DNA from: Parapontixanthobacter aurantiacus
GTDB lineage: Bacteria; Pseudomonadota; Alphaproteobacteria; Sphingomonadales; Sphingomonadaceae
NCBI RefSeq assembly: GCF_009827635.1
Contig: NZ_WTYW01000001.1
Location: forward strand, 1,568,001-1,632,000
DNA: 64,000 nt
Direction of reading: 5' to 3'
The translations under genes were made by a program, and so were the position numbers. The notes under the pieces were generated by a model that was not told the DNA's origin, ran no database searches, and was given only the letters and a program-made list of their open reading frames with translations. Positions 1 through 7,835 of this stretch are shown here, piece after piece (the stretch's first letter is position 1; the number at the start of each line of letters is the position of its first letter).

Positions 1-121
1 GATGGTCGCGGTGCCAGCCCCAGCCCCAGCCATGCATGATGTATTTATGCGCCCACCACGCGAAGAACTCCATGAAAACGACCGCTCCGACGACGGTCAG
101 CAAAATCTGCCACCAGCTCAT
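1..121 (-). CDS. crtZ: Beta-carotene hydroxylase CrtZ, 5' part only
   Basis: This is the first 40 codons of a gene that runs off the left edge. The peptide starts MSWWQILLTVV, has one hydrophobic segment, and continues through WWAHKYIMHG to WGWHRDH, which matches the first histidine cluster of the CrtZ fatty-acid-hydroxylase family. CrtZ adds hydroxyl groups to the 3 and 3' carbons of beta-ionone rings at the inner membrane. Its ATG overlaps the crtW stop by four bases (ATGA), so the two are translationally coupled. Together they would make hydroxylated ketocarotenoids of the astaxanthin type; that product is inferred. Confidence 0.9.
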   Translation of the reverse strand, partial: MSWWQILLTVVGAVVFMEFFAWWAHKYIMHGWGWGWHRDH

Positions 122-879
122 GCTGTCGCTCCTTGCGAGATTGCGCCGCGGCGCTTCGCCGGCAGCGCCCACCAGGGGGTCTGCGGGCTGCAATGGTGCT
201 CGTGATGATAGCCGAAATGGAAACACGTCGCGAGGCTAGTCGCGGTGCCGAAGGCGTCGCTACGGGCATTGTGGCGGTCGGCGAACGGCTCGCCCGCCTG
301 CGTATGCGGGCGATAGGTCCCGAAATAGAAGAGCTGCATCGAACTCGCGATGGCGGGCAGGCCGTAAAGCAGCACGATCTTCTCCATCGGGACGCCGAGC
401 GCAAGCCAATAGAAGGTGACGACGGTGCTTACGAACAGGATAGAACGCCAGCCGAAATAGCGTTTGATGAACGTGCCGTACCAGCGCAGCGGATCGCGCG
501 GATTGGCCTCGTCGAAATCGGGATCGCCTTCGCGCCCTGCCAGCTTGTGATGGGCGAAATGGGCATCGCGCATTTTCTTCCAGGCAAACCCTGCATAAAG
601 GAACAGGAGCGCCCCGCCGATCATACCGTTCGCACGCTTCGCCCCAGGCAGAAGCGAGCCGTGCATCGCGTCGTGGCTGATGATGAAGAGGCCCACTGAC
701 AGCCAGCACTGAACCACCGCCATCCCGAGCGCGAGCGGCAGGCTGCGCCAGGTCAGATCAAAAGCGAACATCGCGTAGAAATGGATCGCAAGCCAGCTCG
801 CGACTATCAGCGCGGCGAGGCCGAGCCCGATCGCGCCCTGATGGGGCAGCGCGGCGTTCGATGATGGCGAGCGGGACAT
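118..879 (-). CDS. crtW: Beta-carotene ketolase CrtW
   Basis: This 253-residue integral membrane di-iron oxygenase adds a keto group at C4 of beta-ionone rings. The three histidine clusters of the membrane desaturase/ketolase superfamily are visible: HDAMHG (about residue 70), HFAHHK (about 107) and HHEHH near the C-terminus. Hydrophobic segments lie between them. The chosen ATG at 879 precedes SRSPSSNAALPHQG. An in-frame ATG upstream at 1005 would run through the neighbouring gene and add a non-conserved arginine-rich leader. It lies directly upstream of crtZ with an ATGA overlap. Confidence 0.92.
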   Translation of the reverse strand: MSRSPSSNAALPHQGAIGLGLAALIVASWLAIHFYAMFAFDLTWRSLPLALGMAVVQCWLSVGLFIISHDAMHGSLLPGAKRANGMIGGALLFLYAGFAWKKMRDAHFAHHKLAGREGDPDFDEANPRDPLRWYGTFIKRYFGWRSILFVSTVVTFYWLALGVPMEKIVLLYGLPAIASSMQLFYFGTYRPHTQAGEPFADRHNARSDAFGTATSLATCFHFGYHHEHHCSPQTPWWALPAKRRGAISQGATA

Positions 880-937
880 TTGGGTAACAATATAGGGCCG
901 ATTGGCCGATGTTGGAAGCCGATGCTTCCCGCGCGCT

Positions 938-1336
938 CTATTTCTCAGGGAAGAAATGCCGTGCGATTTCCTGCCCGATGCGCGCCGGACGCAGGGTTTC
1001 GGCATCGATGCAGCACCAGCTCGAATTTATTTCCGCAAGCACTTCGCCGCCCCGCTCGATAATCGTGCGATAGAAGGCGCGCGCACCCTTCGTGCTTTCC
1101 AGCACGGTGCGGGCGATCACGTCATCCTCGAGGAAGGCGGGTTTGCGATAGGTAATCTCGTGCTTCAGCGCGACCCAGGCGCGGCTAGCGACCGCTTCTG
1201 CCGGAGCGAACTTCTTCCAGTGCGAAAGGACCGCATCCTGCACCCAGCCCAGATAGCGGGCATTGTTGACGTGGCCCATGAAGTCGATGTCGTCGGGCGT
1301 AATCTTGATCGGATGGGCGAAAGGGGATGCTGACAT
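938..1336 (-). CDS. Acyl-CoA thioesterase, hotdog fold (4HBT/YbgC family)
   Basis: A 132-residue single-domain hotdog thioesterase. The helix motif near residue 18 (DIDFMGHVNNARYLGW) is the 4-hydroxybenzoyl-CoA thioesterase/YbgC signature; the Asp at its start is the usual catalytic residue. It should hydrolyse an acyl-CoA or acyl-ACP thioester in the cytoplasm, but the sequence does not reveal the substrate. It is read towards crtW with a 58-base gap and is divergent from leuC across about 100 bases that must hold both promoters. A second thioesterase of this fold, ybgC, lies in the tol operon at the other end of the window. Confidence 0.85.
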   Translation of the reverse strand: MSASPFAHPIKITPDDIDFMGHVNNARYLGWVQDAVLSHWKKFAPAEAVASRAWVALKHEITYRKPAFLEDDVIARTVLESTKGARAFYRTIIERGGEVLAEINSSWCCIDAETLRPARIGQEIARHFFPEK

Positions 1337-1440
1337 GACTGTAAGTTAGCAGCATATAGGTTACCTTTCCATGACTCATGCATTCGTGTTGGCCGAGTTT
1401 CTTGCCAGTGTGACGAGGACGCCGCTATTTTCCCTTCGCA

Positions 1441-2868
1441 ATGGCCAGCAAACCCCGCACGCTTTACGAGAAAATCTGGGACGATCACGTCGTCGAACGG
1501 CGCGAGGACGGCACCTGCCTTGTCTATATCGACCGGCATCTCGTCCACGAGGTCACCAGCCCGCAGGCGTTCGAGGCATTGCGTCTAGCGGGGCGCAAGG
1601 TGCGCCGCCCCGACCTGACGCTCGCCGTTCCCGATCACAACGTGCCCACGACCGCCCGGCGCGGTCCGGATGGGGCTCGCCTGCCGGTCGAGGACCCGCA
1701 GAGCGCCGCGCAGCTCGCCGCGCTCGAAAGAAACGCGCCCGACTTCGGCATCCGCTACATCGATGCGGTGGCAGCGGAACAGGGCATCGTCCATGTCGTC
1801 GGCCCGGAGCAGGGCTTTTCCCTGCCGGGTTCGACGATCGTCTGCGGCGATTCGCATACTGCCGCGCATGGCGGGATCGGCGCGCTCGCCTTCGGAATTG
1901 GCACGAGCGAGGTCGAGCACGTGCTCGCGACCCAGACCCTGCTGCTATCCCCGTCGAAAACGATGGAAGTGCGCGTCGAGGGCACGCTCGGGCCGGGCGT
2001 TACGCCCAAGGATCTCATCCTCCACATCATCGGCCATATCGGCACGGCGGGCGGCACCGGCCATGTCATCGAATATCGCGGTCGCGTGTTCGAGGAAATG
2101 AGCGTCGAGGGGCGGCTCACGGTCTGCAATATGAGCATCGAGGGCGGTGCGCGGGCGGGCATAATCGCGCCCGACGAGACGACCTTCGCCTATCTGAAAG
2201 GCCGCCCGATGGCCCCGGCGGGCGAAGAGTGGGACCGGGCGGTCGCCTATTGGCGCACGCTAGCTACCGACCCCGATGCGCGGTTCGACAAGAGCGTTAC
2301 GATCGAGGCTTCGGCCATCGAGCCGACGGTCAGCTGGGGCACCAGTCCCGAGGACGTCGTGCCCATCGGCGGACGCGTGCCGGACCCCGACAGCTTCGCC
2401 GACGCCGCCAAGCGCGAGGCCGCCCGCCGTTCGCTCGAATATATGGGGCTGGAAGTGGGGCAGGCGATGACCGACATCCCGGTAGAGAACGTCTTCATCG
2501 GCTCGTGCACCAACAGCCGCATCGAGGATCTGCGCGAGGCCGCAGCAGTGCTCGATGGCAAGGCGAAGGCGGACGGCGTCAAATGGGCGATCGTCGTGCC
2601 GGGCTCGGGGCTCGTCAAGCGGCAGGCCGAAGCCGAAGGGCTCGACCACATCTTCATGAGCGCCGGCTTCGAATGGCGCGAGCCCGGCTGTTCCGCGTGC
2701 CTCGGCATGAACCCCGACAAGGTGCCGAGCGGGGAACGCTGCGCCTCTACCTCGAACCGCAATTTCGTCGGACGGCAGGGACCGGGAGCACGCACGCACC
2801 TGCTCTCGCCGGCCATGGCGGCAGCGGCGGCGATCACCGGAAAGCTGACGGATGTCCGCGATCTCTAG
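1441..2868 (+). CDS. leuC: 3-isopropylmalate dehydratase large subunit
   Basis: LeuC, 475 residues, a full-length aconitase-family protein. With LeuD it isomerises 2-isopropylmalate to 3-isopropylmalate in leucine biosynthesis. The 4Fe-4S cluster cysteines are in FIGSCTNSR (about residue 355) and CSACLGMN (about 418-421). The substrate-binding segment [12 protein letters not shown] follows them. The early aconitase motif [10 protein letters not shown] is near residue 135. The ATG at 1441 gives the family-typical start [16 protein letters not shown]. It is followed by a tiny membrane gene and leuD. Confidence 0.97.
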   Translation: MASKPRTLYEKIWDDHVVERREDGTCLVYIDRHLVHEVTSPQAFEALRLAGRKVRRPDLTLAVPDHNVPTTARRGPDGARLPVEDPQSAAQLAALERNAPDFGIRYIDAVAAEQGIVHVVGPEQGFSLPGSTIVCGDSHTAAHGGIGALAFGIGTSEVEHVLATQTLLLSPSKTMEVRVEGTLGPGVTPKDLILHIIGHIGTAGGTGHVIEYRGRVFEEMSVEGRLTVCNMSIEGGARAGIIAPDETTFAYLKGRPMAPAGEEWDRAVAYWRTLATDPDARFDKSVTIEASAIEPTVSWGTSPEDVVPIGGRVPDPDSFADAAKREAARRSLEYMGLEVGQAMTDIPVENVFIGSCTNSRIEDLREAAAVLDGKAKADGVKWAIVVPGSGLVKRQAEAEGLDHIFMSAGFEWREPGCSACLGMNPDKVPSGERCASTSNRNFVGRQGPGARTHLLSPAMAAAAAITGKLTDVRDL

Positions 2869-2928
2869 GCGGCGTTCGGCAGGGCATCTTTTTTGCAACC
2901 GTTCTTTTGACGAGGCATTGGGTCCGAC

Positions 2929-3090
2929 ATGAGCAAGAAAACCTTCAAACCCCGCAGCGGCCCCGCCCTCGGCGCGGCAGCCATCGGCTCGGCCGCGATC
3001 GCAGCCGCGCTTCTTTATGCCAGCAAGCGCAAGGAAAAGCGCACTGCCGAGCCCAAGACGCCCAGCGGCGAGAAACCCGAAACCGATTGA
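2929..3090 (+). CDS. Small single-pass membrane protein between leuC and leuD
   Basis: A 53-residue protein with a basic N-terminus ([11 protein letters not shown]), one alanine-rich hydrophobic helix (about residues 14-30) and a basic, highly charged tail ending GEKPETD. Its TGA overlaps the leuD ATG (TGATG), so it is probably co-translated with leuD. I recognise no domain. The coupling and the clean helix-plus-charged-tail layout support a real gene; the function is unknown. An inner-membrane location is inferred. Confidence 0.6.
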   Translation: MSKKTFKPRSGPALGAAAIGSAAIAAALLYASKRKEKRTAEPKTPSGEKPETD

Positions 3091-3692
3091 TGGAAGCTGT
3101 CGCGACGATCGAGGGACGCGCCATTCCGTTCGGCGCGAAGAACGTCGATACCGACGTCATCATTCCTGCCCGCTGGCTGAAGACGGTGACCCGCGAAGGT
3201 CTCGGCGAAGGCGCGTTCGAGAACCTGCGCAAGGCACCCGGCAACGTCTTCGACGCGCCCGAATTCGCGGACAGCCCGATCCTCATCGCGGGCGACAATT
3301 TCGGCTGCGGGTCGAGCCGCGAACACGCCGCCTGGGCGATGCTCGACCTCGGCATAAGGGCGGTCATCGCGCCGAGCTTCTCCGACATCTTCGCAAGCAA
3401 CGCCTTCAAGAACGGCATCCTGACCGTCGCCCTGCCTCAGGAACAGGTGGACCGCCTGCTCGAAGTCGCCCGGACCTCGCCGATTACGATCGACCTCGAG
3501 GAGCAGCGCGTCACGACCCCAATGCAGGACCGCTTTTCCTTCGACATCGACCCGTTCCGGAAGAAATGCCTGACGGAAGGGCTGGACGAAGTGGGCCTGA
3601 CGCTGGCACGGGACGAAGCCATTCAAGAATATGAAGAACGCCGGCGGCGCCATGCGCCCTGGCTCGCAATGGGAGTGAGAGAGAACGCATGA
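3090..3692 (+). CDS. leuD: 3-isopropylmalate dehydratase small subunit
   Basis: LeuD, 200 residues, is the swivelling small subunit that completes the LeuC active site. The family motif [13 protein letters not shown] is at about residues 67-79 and the early segment [14 protein letters not shown] at about 18-31. The length is normal. The ATG at 3090 overlaps the upstream stop by one base and the C-terminus overlaps the next gene by four bases (ATGA), so leuC, the small gene, leuD and the following oxidoreductase form one operon. An open frame extending left of this start runs antiparallel-frame through leuC and is not coding. Confidence 0.97.
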   Translation: MEAVATIEGRAIPFGAKNVDTDVIIPARWLKTVTREGLGEGAFENLRKAPGNVFDAPEFADSPILIAGDNFGCGSSREHAAWAMLDLGIRAVIAPSFSDIFASNAFKNGILTVALPQEQVDRLLEVARTSPITIDLEEQRVTTPMQDRFSFDIDPFRKKCLTEGLDEVGLTLARDEAIQEYEERRRRHAPWLAMGVRENA

Positions 3693-4705
3693 GAGCTTTA
3701 CTGTCGAAGGAAACGGGCGGCCCCGAAACATTGGTGATCGAGGATATCGAGGCACCGACGCCCGGCAAGGGCGAGGTCGTCGTCGATGTCGCGGCCTGTG
3801 CCATCAACTTTCCCGACACGCTCATCATCCGCGATCTCTACCAGATGAAGCCGCCCCGCCCCTTCTCGCCCGGCGGCGAGATTTCGGGCACTATTTCCGC
3901 GGTCGGCGAAGGCGTTACCGACTGGAAGGTCGGGGACCGCGTCCTTGCTGGCGTAGGCAGTGGCGGCCTGCGTGAGAAGATTGCCGTTCCCGCCGAAAAG
4001 CTGTTCTCCGTCCCCGAAGGTGTCTCTCTCGAAGCGGCCTCCGCCCTGCTGATGACCTACGGCACGACCATTCACGGGCTGAAGGATCGCGGCGACATTG
4101 CCGAAGGCGACACCGTTCTGGTCCTCGGCGCAGCGGGCGGTGTCGGCCTGTCCGGCGTCGAGCTTGCCAAAGCCTATGGCGCGCGGGTCGTGGCCGCCGT
4201 CTCCAGCGAGGAAAAGGGCGAAGTCGCGCGCAAGGCCGGGGCCGACGAAGTCGTCATCTACCCCCGCGTTCCCGAAGGTCAGCAGGGCTTCGACAAGGAT
4301 ACGTCGAAGGCGCTCGCCCAATCCTTCAAGGATGCGGTCGGTCCCGAGGGTGCCGACATCGTCTACGACATCGTGGGCGGTGCCTATTCCGAACCAGCCC
4401 TGCGCAGCATTGCCTGGGAGGGACGGTTTCTGGTCGTCGGTTTCCCGGCGGGCATCGCGAAGATGCCGCTCAACCTCACGCTTCTCAAAAGCTGTGACAT
4501 TCGCGGGGTCTTCTGGGGCGCGTTCGCCGCGCGCGAGCCGAAACGCAACGCCGACAACATCCAGGAACTGTTCGATTTGTGGAAGGCGGGCAAGATCAAT
4601 CCGATGATCAGCGAGACCTACACGCTCGACAATGCAGCCGAAGCGATCGCGAAACTCGAACGACGCGAAGCAATCGGCAAACTTGTTGTGACGATGAACC
4701 GATAG
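3689..4705 (+). CDS. NADPH:quinone oxidoreductase, MDR family
   Basis: A 338-residue medium-chain dehydrogenase/reductase of the zinc-free quinone oxidoreductase type. The GroES-like N-terminal half starts [19 protein letters not shown]. The Rossmann motif [19 protein letters not shown] is at about residues 145-163. The catalytic zinc cysteines of alcohol dehydrogenases are absent. It probably reduces quinones or alpha,beta-unsaturated carbonyls with NADPH. It is coupled to leuD by a four-base overlap, but a direct role in leucine synthesis is not implied. Confidence 0.85.
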   Translation: MRALLSKETGGPETLVIEDIEAPTPGKGEVVVDVAACAINFPDTLIIRDLYQMKPPRPFSPGGEISGTISAVGEGVTDWKVGDRVLAGVGSGGLREKIAVPAEKLFSVPEGVSLEAASALLMTYGTTIHGLKDRGDIAEGDTVLVLGAAGGVGLSGVELAKAYGARVVAAVSSEEKGEVARKAGADEVVIYPRVPEGQQGFDKDTSKALAQSFKDAVGPEGADIVYDIVGGAYSEPALRSIAWEGRFLVVGFPAGIAKMPLNLTLLKSCDIRGVFWGAFAAREPKRNADNIQELFDLWKAGKINPMISETYTLDNAAEAIAKLERREAIGKLVVTMNR

Positions 4706-4782
4706 CCCACACGGATGGGGAGGCTTGTGCGGGAAAGGTCCGCGTTGTAGCCTCCGCCCCCGTATTTTCGAAGGGACACGCC

Positions 4783-5106
4783 ATGACCGATTTCAACGAC
4801 CGCAAGCGCGGTGAAGAAGCGAAATTCGCAATGGACGAGGAAACGGCCTTCAAGCTCGCCGCTCGTCGCAACCGCTTGATCGGCGAATGGGCCGCTGGCC
4901 TGATGGGCCTGACGGAAGAGGAAACCGACGCCTACAAGAAAGCGGTCGTTCAGGCCGATTTCGAGGAAGCCGGCGACGAGGACGTCATTCGCAAACTGCT
5001 GGGCGATCTTACTGCCGCGGATTGCGACGTCAGCGAAGCCGATATTCGCGCCAAGCTCGAGGAAAAGACGATCGAGGCGCGTCGCCAGATGATGGCCGGC
5101 CATTGA
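4783..5106 (+). CDS. ATP synthase zeta subunit (F1-ATPase inhibitor, DUF1476)
   Basis: A 107-residue charged helical protein beginning MTDFNDRKRGEEAKFAMDEE, the hallmark N-terminus of the alphaproteobacterial zeta family (DUF1476). In Paracoccus and relatives this N-terminal region inserts into F1 and blocks ATP hydrolysis. No other atp genes are nearby, which is usual for this gene. The ATG at 4783 follows a purine-rich stretch and excludes a long non-conserved leader. The downstream neighbours bolA and grxD suggest a small conserved housekeeping cluster. Confidence 0.92.
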   Translation: MTDFNDRKRGEEAKFAMDEETAFKLAARRNRLIGEWAAGLMGLTEEETDAYKKAVVQADFEEAGDEDVIRKLLGDLTAADCDVSEADIRAKLEEKTIEARRQMMAGH

Positions 5107-5134
5107 GACCGATGCCCGCAGGAGACTTCAGCTG

Positions 5135-5368
5135 ATGCCGATGTCCGGCACCGAAATCGAACAGGCCATTCGGCAGGCGCTGCCCGATGCGACGGTCGAG
5201 ATGACCGATCTCGCAGGGGACAACGATCATTGGGCGGCGAAGGTGACGAGCCCATCCTTCGCGGGGAAGAGCCGGGTGCAGCAGCACAAGATGGTCTATG
5301 ACGCGCTCGGGGGAAAGATGGGCGGGACACTTCACGCCTTGCAACTCACAACGCAGATACCCACCTGA
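5135..5368 (+). CDS. BolA/IbaG-family protein
   Basis: A 77-residue BolA-fold protein (class II KH-like). The segment SFAGKSRVQQHKMVYDAL, which carries the conserved histidine used for Fe-S ligation with monothiol glutaredoxins, is at about residues 40-57. The GxxxxGxLHAL ending is typical of IbaG-like BolA proteins. It lies 35 bases upstream of grxD, the standard BolA-Grx4 pairing. The pair forms a [2Fe-2S] complex involved in iron sensing or cluster delivery. The start could be MPMSG or the second methionine. Confidence 0.92.
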   Translation: MPMSGTEIEQAIRQALPDATVEMTDLAGDNDHWAAKVTSPSFAGKSRVQQHKMVYDALGGKMGGTLHALQLTTQIPT

Positions 5369-5403
5369 AGCGTAACGAATTACGCTAACAAAGGTTATCT
5401 CTC

Positions 5404-5736
5404 ATGTCTGCTGCGAACGAGCGCATCTCCGATGTCGTATCCAAGAACGACGTCGTCCTTTTCATGAAGGGCACGCCGCTCTTCCCGCAATGCGGCTTCT
5501 CGAGCCGGGCGGTCGCCATTCTCGATCACTGCAAGGTCGCTTACGAAAGCGTCGATGTCTTGCAGGACATGGAAATTCGCCAGGGCATCAAGGCCTATTC
5601 CGACTGGCCGACCATCCCGCAGCTTTACGTGAAGGGCGAGTTCGTCGGTGGCAGCGACATCATGATGGAGATGTTCGAGGCCGGCGAGTTGCAGGAACTG
5701 ATGGCGGAAAAGCAGGTCGCGCCCGCCAGCGAATAA
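5404..5736 (+). CDS. grxD: Monothiol glutaredoxin, Grx4/GrxD type
   Basis: A 110-residue class II (monothiol) glutaredoxin. The CGFS active site is at residues 30-33, in PQCGFSSRAV. The TVP-like cis-proline motif (WPTIPQLYV) and the glutathione-binding GGSDI segment follow. It binds a glutathione-ligated [2Fe-2S] cluster as a homodimer or with BolA, acting in Fe-S trafficking rather than as a dithiol reductase. A strong intrinsic terminator begins 34 bases after its stop and closes the leu-to-grx transcription block. Confidence 0.96.
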   Translation: MSAANERISDVVSKNDVVLFMKGTPLFPQCGFSSRAVAILDHCKVAYESVDVLQDMEIRQGIKAYSDWPTIPQLYVKGEFVGGSDIMMEMFEAGELQELMAEKQVAPASE

Positions 5737-5770
5737 ACCTCGCCTTCCTTTTTTGAGCACCTGAAACGGG

Positions 5771-5810
5771 AAAGGCCCCTGCCGTTCGAAACGGCAGAGG
5801 CCTTTTTTTA
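5771..5810 (+). terminator. Rho-independent terminator after grxD
   Basis: A 16-base arm (5771-5786), a CGA loop and a complementary arm (5790-5805) with a single internal mismatch. A run of T follows immediately. The stem is GC-rich in the middle with A/T at its base, so it may work in both directions. Confidence 0.93.
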
Positions 5811-6088
5811 TTCGGGGAGGCGGAGCAGGGAGACCTTGAGACACTCCGCCTTCGTTCGAAGATCATGCTCTATCCTATGCCAAAGGCGTGCCAGTTTCGC
5901 GGGGCGCACGGAAACTGCCGCCGACGTTGGTTAACGCCTCGTTGCGGCATCGGGCGAACGTAAGATTATCCGACAGTTCGCAAAATGGGGCGTCAAATAT
6001 CCCGACACCCTGTTCCGCCGGTCAAAACTCGCGGTCGCGGGCCATCCCTTCTTCACAGACCCGCCAAACTGCGTCAGACATCGAACCG
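5811..6088. other. Intergenic region before the Nudix gene
   Basis: About 280 bases between the terminator and the Nudix start. An open frame (from 5888) extends the Nudix gene upstream through it, but that leader is low in conserved character and rich in Ser/Arg/Pro. I see no hairpin or recognised promoter motif; the Nudix promoter should lie here. Confidence 0.5.
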
Positions 6089-6877
6089 ATGACTTCTTCC
6101 CGAACACCCGACGCCAGCGAGGAAATTCCGGCCGCGACGCTCGTCATATTCCGCAACGGCCGGATCGACGAGCGCCCCGAAATCCTCATGGTCGTCCGCA
6201 GCCGCCGGATGAGCTTTGCTGGCGGTGCAGCCGTATTTCCCGGCGGGCGGGTCGATGAGGCCGACCGCGTGCTAGCCCGCTCGATCGCGCATCAGTGGGA
6301 GGACGACGATCAAGCCGCGCACCGCATCTGCGCCATTCGCGAAACGCTGGAGGAAACGGGGCTCGCCATCGGGTTTCGCGAAGCGATCAGCGCGCAAGAT
6401 GCCGAAAAGGCGCGGCGGATGCTGCTGACCGAGGAAGCCTTGCAACCGGTCCTCGACCGGTTCGGCTGGACGCTCGATCTCGATGCCCTCACCCCGTTCG
6501 CCCGCTGGCTACCGCGCGGCATCACCGCGCACCGCGTGTTCGACACGTGGTTCTATCTGGCGGATACCGGAACGGGGAATGTCGAGATTACCGTCGACGC
6601 GACTGAGAACACGAGGCTGTTCTGGGTCAGCGCGCAGGCTGCGCTCGACATGGCGGAAAGCGGCGAGATCTCGATCATCTTTCCGACCCGCCGCAACCTC
6701 GAACGGCTCGCCCAGTTCGACAGCTATGCCGCCGCGAAGGCGCAGGCCGAGCGCATTCCGGTTCGCACGATCACGCCGCAGACCGTCCAGATCGGCGACC
6801 GTCAGCGCCTCACCATCCCCGAAGGACTGGGCTATCCGATAACCTCGGAAGATTTCGACGACGTCCAGCGCGGTTGA
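6089..6877 (+). CDS. Nudix hydrolase, NUDT19-like with long insert
   Basis: A 262-residue Nudix protein. The catalytic helix RETLEETGL is at about residue 86 onward. The preceding glycine part (FPGGRVDEADR, about residues 48-58) is separated from it by an insert of roughly 25 residues rather than the canonical G-x5-E spacing. That layout matches the NUDT19/peroxisomal CoA-diphosphatase-like subgroup, so an acyl-CoA or nucleotide-diphosphate substrate is plausible but unproven. The start at 6089 (MTSSRTPDASEEIPAATLV) places the beta-strand entry at the expected position. Confidence 0.85.
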   Translation: MTSSRTPDASEEIPAATLVIFRNGRIDERPEILMVVRSRRMSFAGGAAVFPGGRVDEADRVLARSIAHQWEDDDQAAHRICAIRETLEETGLAIGFREAISAQDAEKARRMLLTEEALQPVLDRFGWTLDLDALTPFARWLPRGITAHRVFDTWFYLADTGTGNVEITVDATENTRLFWVSAQAALDMAESGEISIIFPTRRNLERLAQFDSYAAAKAQAERIPVRTITPQTVQIGDRQRLTIPEGLGYPITSEDFDDVQRG

Positions 6878-6914
6878 ACGGACGCCCGCTGGCAGCTGAA
6901 CTAAGAGAAGGAAA

Positions 6915-6991
6915 TGGCGCGCCCGGCAGGACTCGAACCTGCTGCCTCAAGATTAGAAGTCTCGCGCTCTATCCAGATGAGCTACGGGCGC
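6915..6991 (-). tRNA. tRNA-Arg (anticodon TCT)
   Basis: Read on the minus strand. The acceptor stem GCGCCCG (6991-6985) pairs with CGGGCGC (6925-6919), followed by discriminator G and an encoded CCA (6917-6915). The D-arm TAGCTCATCTGGATAGA and T-arm GGTTCGAGTCC are canonical. The anticodon loop CTTCTAA gives TCT, which reads the rare AGA/AGG arginine codons. It sits alone between the Nudix gene and the queuosine transporter. Confidence 0.96.
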
Positions 6992-7067
6992 GCACCGCAA
7001 CAGCTGCGGAACGCACCGCCATTAGCGCGCTTTTCGCCGAAGCAAAACCGCGTTAGTCCGGCAAGGT

Positions 7068-7835
7068 ATGGAAAAGACAGATCGGGATGCGGCGACGGGG
7101 CCGGCGCATATCGTAGCGGGCGAAGCGAGCGCGCCGCGCAGTTTCCGCTATTACGACTTCGTCATGGCGGCCTTCGTCGCCATCCTCCTGCTGTCGAACG
7201 TCATCGGTGCGGCGAAACTCAGCTACGTGACCCTTCCCGGCGGGACGCAATGGGTGTTCGGTGCGGGCGTCCTGTTCTTTCCGGTCAGCTACATTATCGG
7301 CGACGTCCTGACCGAAGTGTATGGCTACGCCCGCGCGCGCCGCGTCATCTGGACGGGCTTTGCCGCGCTTCTTTTCATGGCGTTCATGGCCTGGGTCGTC
7401 GTCGCCCTGCCCCCGGCGCAAGGCTGGCCGAACCAGCCCGCTTACGAGGCCGTATTCGGCAATAGCTGGCGCATCGTGCTCGCTTCCATCACCGCCTTCT
7501 GGGTCGGGGAGTTCGCCAACAGTTTCGTGATGGCGCGCATGAAGGTCTGGATGGAGGGGCGCGCCCTGTGGATGCGCACGATCGGCTCGACAATCGTCGG
7601 ACAGGGGTTCGACAGCCTCATCTTCTATCCCCTCGCCTTCTGGGGCATCACGGGCTGGTCGAACGAGCAGATCGCGATGGCGGTCGTCTCGCAATGGTTC
7701 ATCAAGGTGGCGTGGGAAGCCTTGCTGACACCGGCCACCTATGCCGTGATCGGATTTCTCAAGCGGCGCGAGGGGGTCGACCTCTACGACCGGGAAACCG
7801 ACTTCTCGCCCTTCGCCGTGGGAAAGAAAGGCTAG
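7068..7835 (+). CDS. Queuosine precursor transporter (YhhQ/VUT family)
   Basis: A 255-residue integral inner-membrane protein with about six hydrophobic segments. It carries the family features LLSNVIGAAKL near the first helix, the FPVSYIIGDVLTEVYGY motif (about residues 67-82), and the later segment GSTIVGQGFDSLIFYPLAFWG. YhhQ proteins import the queuosine precursors preQ0/preQ1. The N-terminal 25 residues are polar and variable. Its stop overlaps the convergent ppx stop by three bases. Confidence 0.9.
   Translation: MEKTDRDAATGPAHIVAGEASAPRSFRYYDFVMAAFVAILLLSNVIGAAKLSYVTLPGGTQWVFGAGVLFFPVSYIIGDVLTEVYGYARARRVIWTGFAALLFMAFMAWVVVALPPAQGWPNQPAYEAVFGNSWRIVLASITAFWVGEFANSFVMARMKVWMEGRALWMRTIGSTIVGQGFDSLIFYPLAFWGITGWSNEQIAMAVVSQWFIKVAWEALLTPATYAVIGFLKRREGVDLYDRETDFSPFAVGKKG

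Noticed and set aside
1371-3089. Upstream extension of leuD through leuC
   Set aside because: It is in a different frame from leuC and has low-complexity Arg/Gly composition; leuD starts at 3090 by overlap and homology.
5888-6088. 67-residue N-terminal extension of the Nudix gene
   Set aside because: The extra residues look non-conserved and the ATG at 6089 gives the expected beta-strand entry.
6915-6991. Genomic-island insertion at tRNA-Arg
   Set aside because: No integrase or duplicated 3' tRNA end was seen nearby; the flanking genes are housekeeping.
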